From Enoplosus armatus (Eukaryota > Chordata > Actinopteri > Centrarchiformes > Enoplosidae): a stretch of DNA of 64,000 bases. Shown piece after piece: positions 24,415-35,900 of this stretch. Below the pieces are notes generated by a model. It was given only the letters and a program-made list of their open reading frames with translations. It had not been told where the DNA came from and ran no database searches. The stretch is taken from assembly GCF_043641665.1 (NCBI RefSeq), contig NC_092180.1, forward strand, positions 10,967,891-11,031,890, in the 5' to 3' direction. The first letter of the stretch is position 1. The number at the start of each line of letters is the position of its first letter. The position numbers and the translations under genes are program-made.

Positions 24415-24930
24415 GTTGAGGAAGTATTCAGATCCTTTTCTTAAGTCAAAGTACTAATACCACGCTGTAATAATACTCCATTAGAAGTAAAAGTCCTGAA
24501 TTGAAAATCTTACTTAAGTTGAAGTATCCAAGCAACAGTCCAAACCTCAAAATTATTAAATAATTAATTAAAAATAATTAAAAGGAAAAGCAGCAAATCC
24601 TGACTTTTGAGAAGCTATAAACCAAAAATGACTTACAATGATCAAAATAGTTGCCGATTCATTTTCTGTCAATCGACTAATGGACTAATTATTTCAGCTG
24701 TACTTGTATATATTGTTGGGAAGCTTAATTTTTACTTTAATATCATATTTTATAATTTCTTCATATGTTTTTTGTGCAAAAATCATAATGTGTGAAGTAA
24801 CTAGTAAAGAGAGTAAAAGTAGAAAGCGGCATGAAAAGAAAAGACTCAAGTAAAGTACAAATACCTTAAATTTGTACTAAATACAATACTTGAGTGTACT
24901 TGAAATGTACTGGCTATCGATACATATTTT
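24415..24930. repeat. Dispersed repeat family D, copy 1
   Basis: Words such as GAAGTATTCAGATCC, AAGTACTAATACCAC, TACTCCATTA, GTAAAAGTCCTG and CTCAAGTAAAGTACAAATACCT recur here and at 30575-30660, 34265-34620 (inverted) and 38135-38525. Confidence 0.65.
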
Positions 24931-25804
24931 AAACTTGAGTTATAAATATGAAAGATGTTGCCAGCACTTTGAATACATACAGTCCAGTCAGCTCCCGACA
25001 GAGACGCAGACATGAAGTCATTTGTTGTGCTTTAGTCTTGTGACGGAAGCTCTGTGTAATCTTTTAAACCACTTCATCATTAGTTCAGATTCCCTGACAA
25101 TGAGAGGATTACAGCCCTGGCTCCTTAAATGCATAAATGAATGCATGAATATACAGGATTTTGAAGAAAATCCACCCATCCAATGATGATTTTCAATGTA
25201 CTGATCCACATTTAAATAAAAATCATAACAATAAGACATCAAGCTCAGGATGCTACTTATTGTAGTGGTCACTGTTTTTTTTATTTGAAGACGTTACTCA
25301 GTGTTTAGAGGTTGATGTCTTTATGAGCTGATCTCATTCAAGTCTGTGTATCCTGGGCAGAGGAGGGTCATTTCAGGTGATCACTGAGTCACAGCTTTCA
25401 CTTGTCTTTTCTGTTCGTCACCACATCAATGTTTCCCCACAACAGGGGAGACCATAAAGTGCATGATCTGTCAAATCTGTACTCTCTTGTCCTGAACTTC
25501 CTCATACTACTTCACTGAGAAAAACTAAAACTTTGAGTTTAAGTTTTGTTCTTTGAATAGGCTGTGTTTTTTGTAAATACAGTAGATGTAAACTGGCTTT
25601 ATAAACAATATCCAAACATATGTTGCAGGTCAAACCATGTAGCGATATCATATAGTTTCTTTTAACAATGTTTTTATTATGTTTTTCAACACATTAACAC
25701 AAACACAGACAGATCCAACAATGCCAACAAAACACAGAGGCCACAGAAACTACACATCTGATATATGATATACATAGCACATGATATACTGCACCACTAA
25801 AACT

Positions 25805-25809
<5 letters not shown>

Positions 25810-25863
<54 letters not shown>
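25810..25863. repeat. (TA)n microsatellite
   Basis: About 26 TA units. Confidence 0.95.
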
Positions 25864-25866
<3 letters not shown>

Positions 25867-26012
25867 GAAATGCTCAGTCCCATGACAGTCGACAGTGATG
25901 CACCAAAATGGTATTATTAAGGGCAATTATGATCAAATTATCATGGGAAATAATCATTAAATCATCAAAGAATAGACAGGACTATAATGTCCATGTATGT
26001 AAAAGAAAATGT

Positions 26013-26013
26013 G

Positions 26014-26050
<37 letters not shown>
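26013..26050. repeat. (TA)n microsatellite, interrupted
   Basis: TA units with one AAA interruption. Confidence 0.9.
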
Positions 26051-26054
<4 letters not shown>

Positions 26055-26214
26055 CCAATGACCAAGAACACATGCTTCGTGCAAAGAAATGCACATTGAA
26101 TGGATATACATGGAGTGGATGAGTACGGTAATGCAAACAAGATAAAGTTTCCAGATACACAAAAACTCATACTGTACACAAATCAGTTTCCTCCCTTATA
26201 TAATGAGCTGTCAG

Positions 26215-26330
26215 TCAAGTCAAGTCAACTTTATTTATATAACCAACCACCAAATAATCATAAATTTGCCTCAAAGGGGTTTACAGTCTGTCTATCCTCA
26301 CACCCTTAATTCGGATGAGGAAACAGTCCT
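26215..26330. repeat. Probable dispersed repeat tail
   Basis: AAGTCAACTTTATTTATATA, AAATTTGCCTCAAAGGGGTTT and a TTCGGATGAGGAAA-like block form a pattern I recognise as common in fish genomes. The element class is uncertain. Confidence 0.45.
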
Positions 26331-26887
26331 AAACAAGACAAAAGCTGTAAATAAAAATAGTCGATATGATACATGATTAGCTCACAGAGGTGCATGTTAG
26401 ATATTAAAATTAAGTGGTAAAAAAGTTTTACCAATTTTACAATGTTTTTTTTTTTTAATAATTGATTGATAAAAAGTGTTGATAGGATAATACTATAATA
26501 ATCTTGCTATGTATCTCAGTATATTAATGTGACGAATTTTACATGAGGGAGGGGGTAGACGTGCCAACCAGCCCCGGTCTCCCCTACGCATGAGCCAGTA
26601 TATGGGCGGACCGGTCAGTCAGCTGATGACTGAAATACTCCACACAATCTCCGTCCTCAATACACGGATTTCGTCACACGAATGATTTTCTAGCCAATTA
26701 CGCACAATGTGGAACATTTCGTACAACTGCAGGAGGAAGAGTCGCAACTTGGTGGGATTTCACTCAGGAATGTGTCCTCTGCGCGCACCTGGAGCCGCCG
26801 GAGACATGCAGGAGCAACAGATTTTAGCCTGTTTTCACTCTGTTTTATGATACTGAGCCGCTGTGTACCTGTCGACTTATTCCTGTG

Positions 26888-29800
26888 ATGGGGAGAATCA
26901 CATGGAGCTGCGCTGCCGTGATCCTGCTGGCCATCATTTGCTCATGTCGTGCCGTCACTCTGGAATCCATCCACTGGAGTAGCTCCAACACAAAGTAAGT
27001 GGATGAATCAGTTTCACACCTGGAGATGGGTCCAACTTTCTGCTGCTGCTGCTGCTGCTCTGTCCTTCTAGTGTGACCTAATTGATTAAGTTAATCAGAG
27101 GGGATACAACCACTTTACAGCCAATCATGACACTACAGTTCTGATATTTCATGTGTAGCTGCTGTGTAAAGCTAAAACAATCTAAAACAACAATCTATAA
27201 AGAAAAATGCTTCCAGCTTCTCCAATGTGAGCTTTTATGTCATTTAAAATGGATAGGGCTGCAGCTAACAACTCATCCGCTGATCATTTTCTCCACTCAT
27301 TTTTTGATCTATGACAATGAAGGAAGATTGTGGAAATCACCCATCACATGGTGTTGCCTTGAATTTACTTATTTCGTTTGACAAACACTCCAAATATATT
27401 CTGTTCACCATCATATAAGACAAACCCTCACAACTGAGAAGCTGAAACGAGGGGACTTTTGACAAAAGGATTAATCAGTCAAACAATTAATCAATCCTCA
27501 AACAAAAAAAAAACAAATTTAAGACATCACCTTGGGCTTTTTTTTTTTTTTGCTTGTGATGGGCATCTTTCACTCTGTGTTGTTTCTACAGTTCTTCACA
27601 TATTTTAAACCTCTGGTATCTCACCTTATCTCACACACAGATTTAGTCCAGGTCAGGGTCTGGTCCTGTATCCTCAGATAGGTGACAAGATGGACATCGT
27701 GTGTCCCCGTGCAGACGCTTCCTCAGGGGGTAAGGAGGAGTTCTACCGAGTGTACCTGGTCTCCCGGAGTCAGATGGAGAGCTGCACCATCGACAAGACG
27801 GACACACCGCTGCTGAACTGTGACAAGCCTCACCAGGACGTGAAGTTCACATTCAAGTTCCAGGAGTTCAGCCCCAACCTGTGGGGTTTGGAGTTCCTCA
27901 AGGGGAGGGACTATTATATCACCTGTGAGTCACTGTGTGTAACCTCACAGCTCATGTTCAGCTCAGAAGTGATGTCTGAATGAAGCCATGGCTGTCGCCT
28001 GTGTATGTCCCAGTGCTATATGCTTTAAAATCAGTAGAACAAGAAGACACAAGCTGCTGGTTCCTACAGGTGGAGCAACATTTGAATCAATGCTAGCAAC
28101 TGTTTCGTTTTTCTTTTTTTTTCTTTTTTTTTCTCCTGGGAGAAGAGGAGGCCATCATCCTCGGCTCCCTCTCACTTTGTCAGTTTGCGTGAGAATCAAA
28201 AAAAATGTAGCCTCGTTATTGGGCCGCTGTCGGTTAAACCAGCATCTTAGTGGCAAGTGATGCATGAGATAGAGACCAAGTCTGACCATGTAGCCTCATC
28301 CACCTCGCCGCGCTCTGACAGCACACTTCGCTCTGGCAGGCCAGTGTGATTCCAACGGCTTACATGCCCCAAATCACACAAGGCTTTTACAGCATCAGGC
28401 AGATTTGATGGGAGCTTTCATGGCAACGTGGCTTGTGGCCTGTGAGATGTTGTTATCTGACCTAAATGCTTCTAACAAGTCTGTGTGTATGGGACTGACA
28501 GGGGTGAACAAGAGTTCTTTGTGTGTGTGTGTGTGTTTGTGTATAATATATGTGTTTTAGTAATTGCTATGTTAGTTGAAATAAAAACGTATTTATTCAG
28601 TTTGTCCACCTGCCATTTTGCCATCTAGAGCTGAAACAATTATTCGATTCAACATGAAAATGAATCAGCAATTACTCTGATAATCAATTCATAGTTATAG
28701 TCATTTATCATTCTTAAATACGAGGATGTGCTGCTTGTGTTTGTCTTATGGGATAGTAAACCAAATATCATAGGATTTTGGACTGTTGATCAAACAAAGT
28801 GATGTCTTGTGACGGGCATTTCTCACTGTTTTCTGACATTTTATAGACCAAACAATTCATTCATCATTTGGTGCAGCCTTGGTTGCATCTTTTGTGGTTT
28901 TTTATGTGATTGGTGGTGTGATTGACTTGTTTTAACATGTGTAATTGTCTGTATACTGTATGTAACATCATAGTTTGTGCTGTGTTGCTGCCTTTTCCTA
29001 CCTATGTGATGCAACATTTGGCAACCTGCCTAAACGTCTGCAAGGAAATCATAATGGAACCACACATTGCTTGATAATGTTGTATTGTGATGATCGCATG
29101 AAATTATAAACAATTATACTTTTTGTGTCCTCTCTCTGTATATCAGCCACCTCTACAGGCTCTCTGCGAGGTCTGGATAATAATAATGGAGGCGTGTGTA
29201 GAACCAAATCCATGAAACTGGTGATGAGAGTCGGCCAGAGTAAGTACTTTGCGTTTGCATGTGTGTGCCAGCATGTGCATGAAACATCTGACAAAAAAAT
29301 GCCAAAGGAACAATAACAATTGCTTCATTCTGGTTATTATTACACGTGTAATACAATAATATCACCTCCTCTCTGGAGTTACTAAGTGGTCAGATAATCT
29401 CGATCATCTGTTCATTCCCTTGAAGAGAGATTATTTCAATCCCTAATTCAAACCGCTGGCAGCTTAAGGCCATCTGTATTATCTTGCATGCGATCATTCG
29501 GACTGGCAGTGACAGTCAATAATCTCTGTATTAACATTAGAATAGCCAGTGGTCCTTTTTCATCATTTTATGCTCTTATCACAAATTTAATAAAGCAGAT
29601 TCTAAACTTATTCACTGCCACTACTTTAAATGTCCTGAGGATAAATCACTCTGAAATACAATATAGAAACATATGCTTTTTTATTTCTTAAACTATCAAT
29701 TCAGTATTAAGGTGGTGTTATTTGTCATTTTACTAGTCAAGTAACCACATATGTGATATGATTTGTTGTGTTCTGGTGTGCTACTGAGCTGCACAGAATC

Positions 29801-32800
29801 AGATAAATTAAACAGATGCTGTGTTTGCTGTGTGTCTTGCTAAAAACTTAAAAAGCTAAATCTGTTCAAAGTAAATTTTTTGACCTCAGAAATGTAAATG
29901 ATTATTCATATTAATTATTCATGAGTTTGAGTTAGAGATGGAAAATCTGCATCTTGTGTGTTTCTCAACTGATCATAACTGAAAATATGGGGCTGTTTTT
30001 CCTGCTGTGTTTACAAACACTGCTGATGTAAACAAACCTTAAAACATTAATAACGCAGATTTAGTTGTAAACTCCTGTTAATCTCTACATATATTAAAAG
30101 TCCTGTCAATCCACATTTTTTTTGGTAGTGTCACGGCTCTTCTGTTTAGATTTGGATTTATGGTTTGAGCCTTTTAAAACTGAAAATCAAATCATGTAGT
30201 TATTTTATACATTTAAATGTGGTGTGAAATTATATTAAAGCCAATGGTGAATGAATGCGAAAGAACTTCAGTTGAAAATAAGGTGCCTGGCTGTGTGACA
30301 CTAGAACATACAGAAATATTGATGAATGTGTCATGAATCAATGTTAAAGAAATTCCAATTTTGTTTTATCTTTACTTCACTCAAAGGAGTATAGTATGTG
30401 AGTCTCCTGCAACACATTCCCTGGTTGTATTTGGTTGGGGAACTTCTCAGTGTCATTTTCACACAACAGATAATACTAATCTGTGGTGCCAAATGATTTC
30501 CTGCAGTTGTTCTGTGATTTGTGACTTAAAGAGGCACTCCAGCAATTTATCACTGCACTTCCATAAAGCTGAGGGACAGTGAGAAGTATTCAGATCCTTT
30601 ACTTAAGTAAAAGTATTATCAGCAAAATGTAACAAAATTAAAATAAAGTGAGAGTGCTTGTTTCATCCCTGTGACCGATATGTTATCTTATGTGACATTA
30701 TTAGATTGTTGATACTGATGCAACAATGTGTAAGCAGCATTTTGCTGTTGTTCTGCTAGTTTAGTCCAGGCCAGTCAGGCCAGTCAGGCCCCTCTAAAGG
30801 GTCACAAATCTGAGGGGCTGTGAGATGATTAATGGGAGAGCAAAGAAGAAAAAAACAAAACACAAATTTGTGTCCATGTTTTGGACTTTGTGTGTAATTT
30901 TTGCTTTGTTTTGTGAAATATTGAATAATTTTACCTTTGGGCTTTGAATGGTTATTGAACTGAAGCCATCTGCTAACAACTCTCAGACATCTGAAATGTA
31001 ATAAGGGGGGCACATCTTTTTTGTAAGGGATCACAAGCGAAAAAGGTTGAAAACCACTGGTTTAATCTATCTTCACGTTACTTTCCACCACTGTTAATGA
31101 GTACCAGGGCCATAGAGAGAAAACGAGCAGCCATCATACCAAAGCAGCAAAGGCTGAGAAATCCTGGCCTGGTAAGAAAATCCCGAGTAAGGGCCAAGCT
31201 CCAAAAATACTGGATCCTGCACTTCCTGTAATGCTTTTCATTAGCATCTTCCATTAGTCCCTCCGTGCCTGGTAAACGCCATAAATGCATTGAGGTACTT
31301 GCTTAGTCTCCAACCCCAAATTACTAAAGTTCTGTCATGTGATGTAATTTTACTCCAGAGCTACAGAAGACTTATAGACAACTGGAGTGCCCCTTTACGT
31401 TTGTGATTCCCTACATTTCCCCAAATTCCCAGATGAATTTGAATTGGCTGTGTTCAGTTATGAATGTTTAGGTGGAGAGAGTAAAAAACATCAGTGAGAG
31501 TTCTTCCAGTCTAGAGAAAAATAGAGTCCCAGTCGTGACTCGGAAAACACAACTTTTTGTGGTCTAATTAGGTTAAAAAATGTTTTCTCTACTTCTTCTG
31601 CAATGCATTTCTACCTGAAAAAAATAATCAGTCCAGAAAAAAAGCCTCTTCTTTCTTTGTTTCTGAGGGACTGACATCAAACACTAATGATTCAACAGAC
31701 ATCATTATAGCTGCAATAGGAACATTTTGACATGACATAACCCCACCTACACAGGGATGACAAAAACACCACCATACAGTGAAAATGAGGAGATGTGAGG
31801 TCTGCTGCTAATTGCCATATGTTGCGATTTTATATCAACTGTCCTGCTTTATATTCCAGGCTCTTCAGATCCACCTTCAACACTCCAGGAGTCCCCCACC
31901 AGATTCCCACCCACACGGCCAAAGTCCAAAGCCAAGGACCCCCCAGCGAAAGAAAAGGATATAAAAACCAAAACTGGTATGAACAGAGAGCGAACATATC
32001 GCCTGGAGAATATATACAGGTGTACCGTTAGCGTTTTGACACATATTTACAATTAAGGGACCATAATTATATATCTTAGATAATAAGGTTGTCGATATTC
32101 TATATTTTTGTTACTGTCAGCAACTTCCATGAGAAAAACAAATCCAACAACGTATTGTATATTTTCCTAAAATCAGGCTCAAACAGTATATAGTGTATTT
32201 GTAGAGTGTTTGTCAGTGTTAGTTTGTGAGTATTTACTGCAGCAGGATGGTGTATGTGGGATCCAACTCAAAATAAGCTACAGTGCCCACATTCATCATA
32301 ATGAAGGAACATGTCACCCAGAGCAATGGTGTGGCTCACTGATGTGTTTTTAATAGTTTTTGGACAACAATGGAGCTCTGTGGCGCAGAGGAATAAGGCT
32401 TTGGATACACACTCAATTAATTGTTGTTTTTATCTTTTCATGGGCTTTTTTTGACAATAAGAAAAAACAGAATATCACCAGACTTATCCTTCAGCTGTAC
32501 TGATGAACTTTTTTGTTTTGTATTTTTAATGTTCCCTACACTGGAGGGCAAGAATAATACATTAAACATTTTTCAAAAATCTTTGTAATTTGAGGTAAAT
32601 AGGCGCAAACATGCAACAACACTTTATTTGTATCTTCCTTTACACACATATATATATATATATTTATATATGTTATTTCAGATGTTATTTCTTTTTCACC
32701 TGCCTCTTACATCTTAGGCATCCTATGAATCTGCACATGGAAACATTTTGAAAAGGATGATAAATGAATATAAATTGCACCCACGCTGATATACTAGGAA

Positions 32801-33960
32801 CAAAACCCCCCCCAAAACATTCACTGTGTGATTCATACTGATTTCAAGCAGGTTTTTAGTAAATGGTGTGTTCCCACTGGAAAGGTTACAAAATAAAATC
32901 TACTCAAACCAGGCAGCATGCAAACTAAATACGGTCTGTTTTTTGAGTGATACGATTCTCCCACAATGCAATTCACATAGGAAATGGAGGAGCAGCGCAC
33001 AGCTGGAAAACATTTTGGTAAATTGTCAGCTGCGGTGAAACAGCTCCCAAACAAAATCATGAAAAACGAAACAAGCATTCAATCTTTAGAAAAATATTTT
33101 GATATTTATTTGTGAAGTTTCATTGGCAGTAGTTTTCCAAAGTTGCAGTTTGATTGACAACCAGCATCACACATATTGTATAATTTCCTGTTATATGAAA
33201 TGGTAAAGTATGCTGATTTTCTGGTATACTAAAACAGTGAACTACTATACTGTACAGGATTGGATGGATAGATTTGGCACACAGTGCTTTGCTCCTTTTC
33301 TTTTCTTTTATTCAAATTTTTACTGTTTCCATGTTCCAACTTGTACTCCAACCTTCCCTGATCTTGACTCAATGGCCCGTTAAAGCCAGAGAAAGACACC
33401 AGGCTGTTCACCAGTAAGACTCTAAAGATTTTTCATGTTCAGGTTTTTCATGTCAACACATATTGGTGAGGCTGTACCAGGAGTGTTTTAAATCTCTGTG
33501 TCGCGTGCCCTGATTTACTCTTTCATCTCAGTTTCTCAGTCCTTTTTTGTTTCTGTTTCTCATGACAGACTCGGGCTCAGAAACAGGACAAACAAACCCC
33601 AGTGGCAGCGGTGGCTCTGAGCCAGGACTGTTCATGTGGGTTGTCTCTGGCTGCGTGATCCTCCTTCTGGTCATCATAATTCTGCCGGCTGCGCTGTGGA
33701 GGTACCATCGCCGCCGCTGTGTCCCAGATAGCCAGCAGTCTGCCTCCGTGTCCCTCAACACTTTGGCTGTGCCGAAGCGGGACAGCATCAGCAGCGACAA
33801 CAACGGCTCAGACCGCAGCGATGTCGTCTTTCCCCTGCGGGCCTCTGACAGCATGATCTGTCGTCATTATGAGCGTGTGAGCAGTGACTACGGGCCCCCT
33901 GTGTACATAGTTCAGGAGATAACACCCCAGAGTCCCACCAACATCTACTACAAAGTCTAA
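26888..33960 (+). CDS. efnb2: Ephrin-B2 (transmembrane ephrin ligand)
   Basis: Five exons: 26888-26994, 27641-27924, 29147-29239, 31860-31976 and 33569-33960. All are GT/AG and in phase, giving 330 residues. Ephrin-Bs are membrane ligands of Eph receptor tyrosine kinases and signal in both directions in vessel, axon and boundary patterning. Residues 1-22 or so are a signal peptide; the receptor-binding domain spans about 25-162 with four cysteines (DIVCPR, ESCTID, LLNCDK, GGVCRT). The receptor-contact loop [10 protein letters not shown] is the ephrin-B2 form; B1 has NYMGLEF and B3 NLWGHEF. A membrane helix lies at about 221-244. The 86-residue tail keeps the tyrosine clusters ([16 protein letters not shown]) and the C-terminal PDZ ligand YYKV. 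The tail deviates from the usual sequence ([17 protein letters not shown]), so it may be the more divergent of two teleost copies. The start is the ATG opening the signal peptide. Confidence 0.92.
27250..27590. repeat. Dispersed repeat family E, copy 1 (in efnb2 intron 1)
   Basis: It starts near GGGCTGCAGCTAAC and includes GACAAAC-CTCACAACTGAGAAGCTGAA and AATTAATCAAT blocks. Related degraded copies lie at 28625-28870 and 50175-50515. It resembles common fish nonautonomous DNA elements. Confidence 0.5.
28510..28538. repeat. (GT)n microsatellite
   Basis: Short GT tract with a TTT interruption, in efnb2 intron 2. Confidence 0.8.
28625..28870. repeat. Dispersed repeat family E, copy 2 (in efnb2 intron 2)
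   Basis: AGAGCTGAAACAATTATTCGAT, GATAATCAATTCATAG and GTGACGGGCATTTCTCACT match the family E pattern, degraded. Confidence 0.5.
29338..29353. promoter_or_regulatory. 16-bp perfect palindrome around a CACGTG E-box
   Basis: TATTACACGTGTAATA is its own reverse complement and sits in efnb2 intron 3, 99 bp past exon 3. CACGTG binds bHLH factors such as USF, Myc/Max or Hey. The adjoining 29380-29560 lacks repeats and has AT-rich homeobox-like words, so this may be an intronic enhancer. Inference. Confidence 0.35.
30575..30660. repeat. Dispersed repeat family D, copy 2 (fragment)
   Basis: GAAGTATTCAGATCCTTTAC and ACTTAAGTAAAAGTATTA match family D. Confidence 0.6.
30760..31065. repeat. Dispersed repeat ending in AAAGGTTGAAAACCACTGG
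   Basis: The block from AGGCCAGTCAGGC to ACAAGCGAAAAAGGTTGAAAACCACTGG resembles a common fish interspersed repeat. A related end (AAAAGGTTGGGAACCACTG) lies near 1399-1417. It lies in efnb2 intron 3. Confidence 0.5.
32085..32565. repeat. Dispersed repeat family B, copy 2 (in efnb2 intron 4)
   Basis: It shares AATGAAGGAACATGTCACCC, GCAATGGTGTGGCTCACTG and TTTTAATAGTTTTTGGACAA with the copies at 17130 and 49380. Confidence 0.6.
32845..33255. repeat. Dispersed repeat family F, copy 2 (in efnb2 intron 4)
   Basis: It is longer and better preserved than copy 1 at 21390. Both share AGCAGGTTTTTAGTA and GTATTCAATCTT-like words. Confidence 0.5.
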
Positions 33961-35090
33961 TGTTCGCTGCTCTAACACCAGTCTTTTGCTGATAATCCTA
34001 AATTTGAATTGTCGGGGACACAACACTTCCATTGCTTTAGTTTTAAAGTTTGTAGTGGGTGTGAAGAAAAGTCACATGGGGGGCTTATCTGAGAGCAGTA
34101 TTGCACTGACCATATACTTTGGACAGACAAATGCCAGCGTTATCGTCGTGTCACACTGAAACAAGAGCACAGAATGTTGTTGAACCACTTTGATTTCTTG
34201 ATATATTGAAGAGACAATCGGAAAGGAAACTGATGCGTCAAAACGTCAAGTTGTGTTCAGCAAATGCCAGTGGTGGATTGTAACTAAGTATATTTATTTG
34301 AGTACTGTACTTACTGTACCATTTTTCATTACACTTTCCACTACATTTCCACTATTTTCTTGCGTTTTACAAACCAAACAGGAAATGGATTGATCAAGAA
34401 AATGATCAGAAGATTAATCCAAAATGAAAATAATCTTTAGTTGTGCACTCATTTTTCTTTTACTTTTTACTTTTGATACTTTAAGTATATTTTCCTGATA
34501 ATACTTGCATACTTTAACCTAAGTAACATTTTGAATGCAGGACTTTTACTTGTAACAGAGTATTTTGTGTGGTATTACTTTTACTTAAGTAAAGGATCTG
34601 AGTACTTCCTTCACCACAGACAAATTATAGTTTTATTTGTTAAAGAGATCTCACCCCACTGCACACGGCAGCTTCATTTGTACAGTTAATGTGCATTCAA
34701 TTTAATTTATTGATAAATCTGAAAAAAAGATTGATAGCGGAATTCAACACACTAAAATTGCGAGCACTTAAATATGAATGCTGTTCAGTGAAATGAAAAT
34801 ATTTCAGGCTGCTTTCATTCATACATTTAATATTGTGTCTCCTGTTTAAACAAAATTATTTTTAAACAGTGTTCAATGTACAACCAGGAGGTTGTGCTTA
34901 AAAAAAACGTTATTACCCAACATGAGAATGATTTTGTTACTTGTTAAAAGTGAGAAAGTTTAAAAACAACTTGTCAGTCGTCTCTTCTTCAGTGTCTGTC
35001 CTCTCTCTGCTTTTCAAAACCAACAAGAGCAACAGTGAAAGTCACGGAGACACAGGAAGAACACGGATAGAATAAAATGGTGAAATGAAA
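33961..35090 (+). other. Likely efnb2 3' UTR
   Basis: No coding sequence. An AATAAA at 35071-35076 is a candidate polyadenylation signal. An inverted family D repeat copy lies inside, at 34265-34620. The extent of the UTR is inferred. Confidence 0.4.
34265..34620 (-). repeat. Dispersed repeat family D, copy 3 (inverted)
   Basis: GTAACTAAGTATATTTATTT, GCAGGACTTTTACTTGTAAC and CTTAAGTAAAGGATCTGAGT are complements of words in the other copies. Confidence 0.65.
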
Positions 35091-35769
35091 GTTTGAATCA
35101 GAATAGAGCACAGCACACTCCCTCAGCTAAGCAGCACAGCGCATGATGGCTTCGTGCTGCATCACTATTTGCATACAACTATTGTTAAGACCATCGTGGC
35201 ACAGCCACTGCAGTTATATTTTGTATTTTATTTTTTCTGCAATTTTGGTTGATGTGAAACTAACTTCAAACTCAAAACAGTTTTCTGAATGATTTTTGGG
35301 GGGTAGATGCATCACTGAGACTCAGAGGAGCATGACTCTTAATGGTGCTCATGGGACAGAGACTGTCATTCTGCAGTGAACAGCACCATGATGAGCTTCT
35401 CACCATGTCTTATTAGGTTGAATGGACAAAACATGTAACAATGCAAAATACAGTTTGATTTAGTTTGTGTGAAAGTGGAAGGTCCTGGGGTATATTTTGT
35501 AACGTCTCCAAATTAGAATAATTACTGTCATAATAGTAATCTTGTATCCTTTAGGACACGAGACACAAAAAGGCCAGTTGATGCGTAAAAATCTCAGATT
35601 GGTTCTTCTACACTTTTCTCTGAACCTCTCACTCATGAAGATGTTTAACAGCTGCTGTGTCATCTTTGCAGATAAACGTGTGTGTGTAATCAGCTTATAA
35701 GCTATTTAACTCTCTGTAAAGGGAATGAATTTTTTTTTCATCAAAACACTTAGCATTTAATCATCTCAC

Positions 35770-35900
35770 TGTCTCTCCTGTGGCGCTGTGCACGGCATCC
35801 ATGGGTGAACATGTTTCATGCTCCTTCAGCCACATCATGCCGCACATTTTCAACCTGTCAGCTTCCATGAGCTTCCTCTCCACCAGGGACACTGTTGCCT
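35770..35900 (-). other. Unassigned exon-like segment
   Basis: On the minus strand an acceptor (TTGCTTTCAG) and a donor (ACA then GTGAGA) bracket 131 bases that are open in one frame. The frame reads ATVSLVERKLMEADRLKM and on to HSATGET. Composition is protein-like: charged, helical and rich in Met and Leu. I do not recognise the family and found no partner exon. It could be an exon of an unknown gene, a pseudogene fragment or chance. Confidence 0.3.

Larger units (their letters stand above)
23222..26887. other. Intergenic DNA and ephrin-B2 5' region
   Basis: No exon is recognised to about 26540. The sequence is AT-rich with the listed repeats. From about 26560 it becomes GC-richer and forms the ephrin-B2 promoter and 5' UTR. 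I see no clear TATA box there. Confidence 0.5.

Noticed and set aside
33528..33854. Minus-strand open frame over ephrin-B2 exon 5
   Set aside because: Shadow of the conserved ephrin membrane and tail exon.
26888..33960. Assignment as efnb1 or efnb3
   Set aside because: The receptor-binding loop and the [14 protein letters not shown] and NTPLLNC-type blocks fit ephrin-B2.
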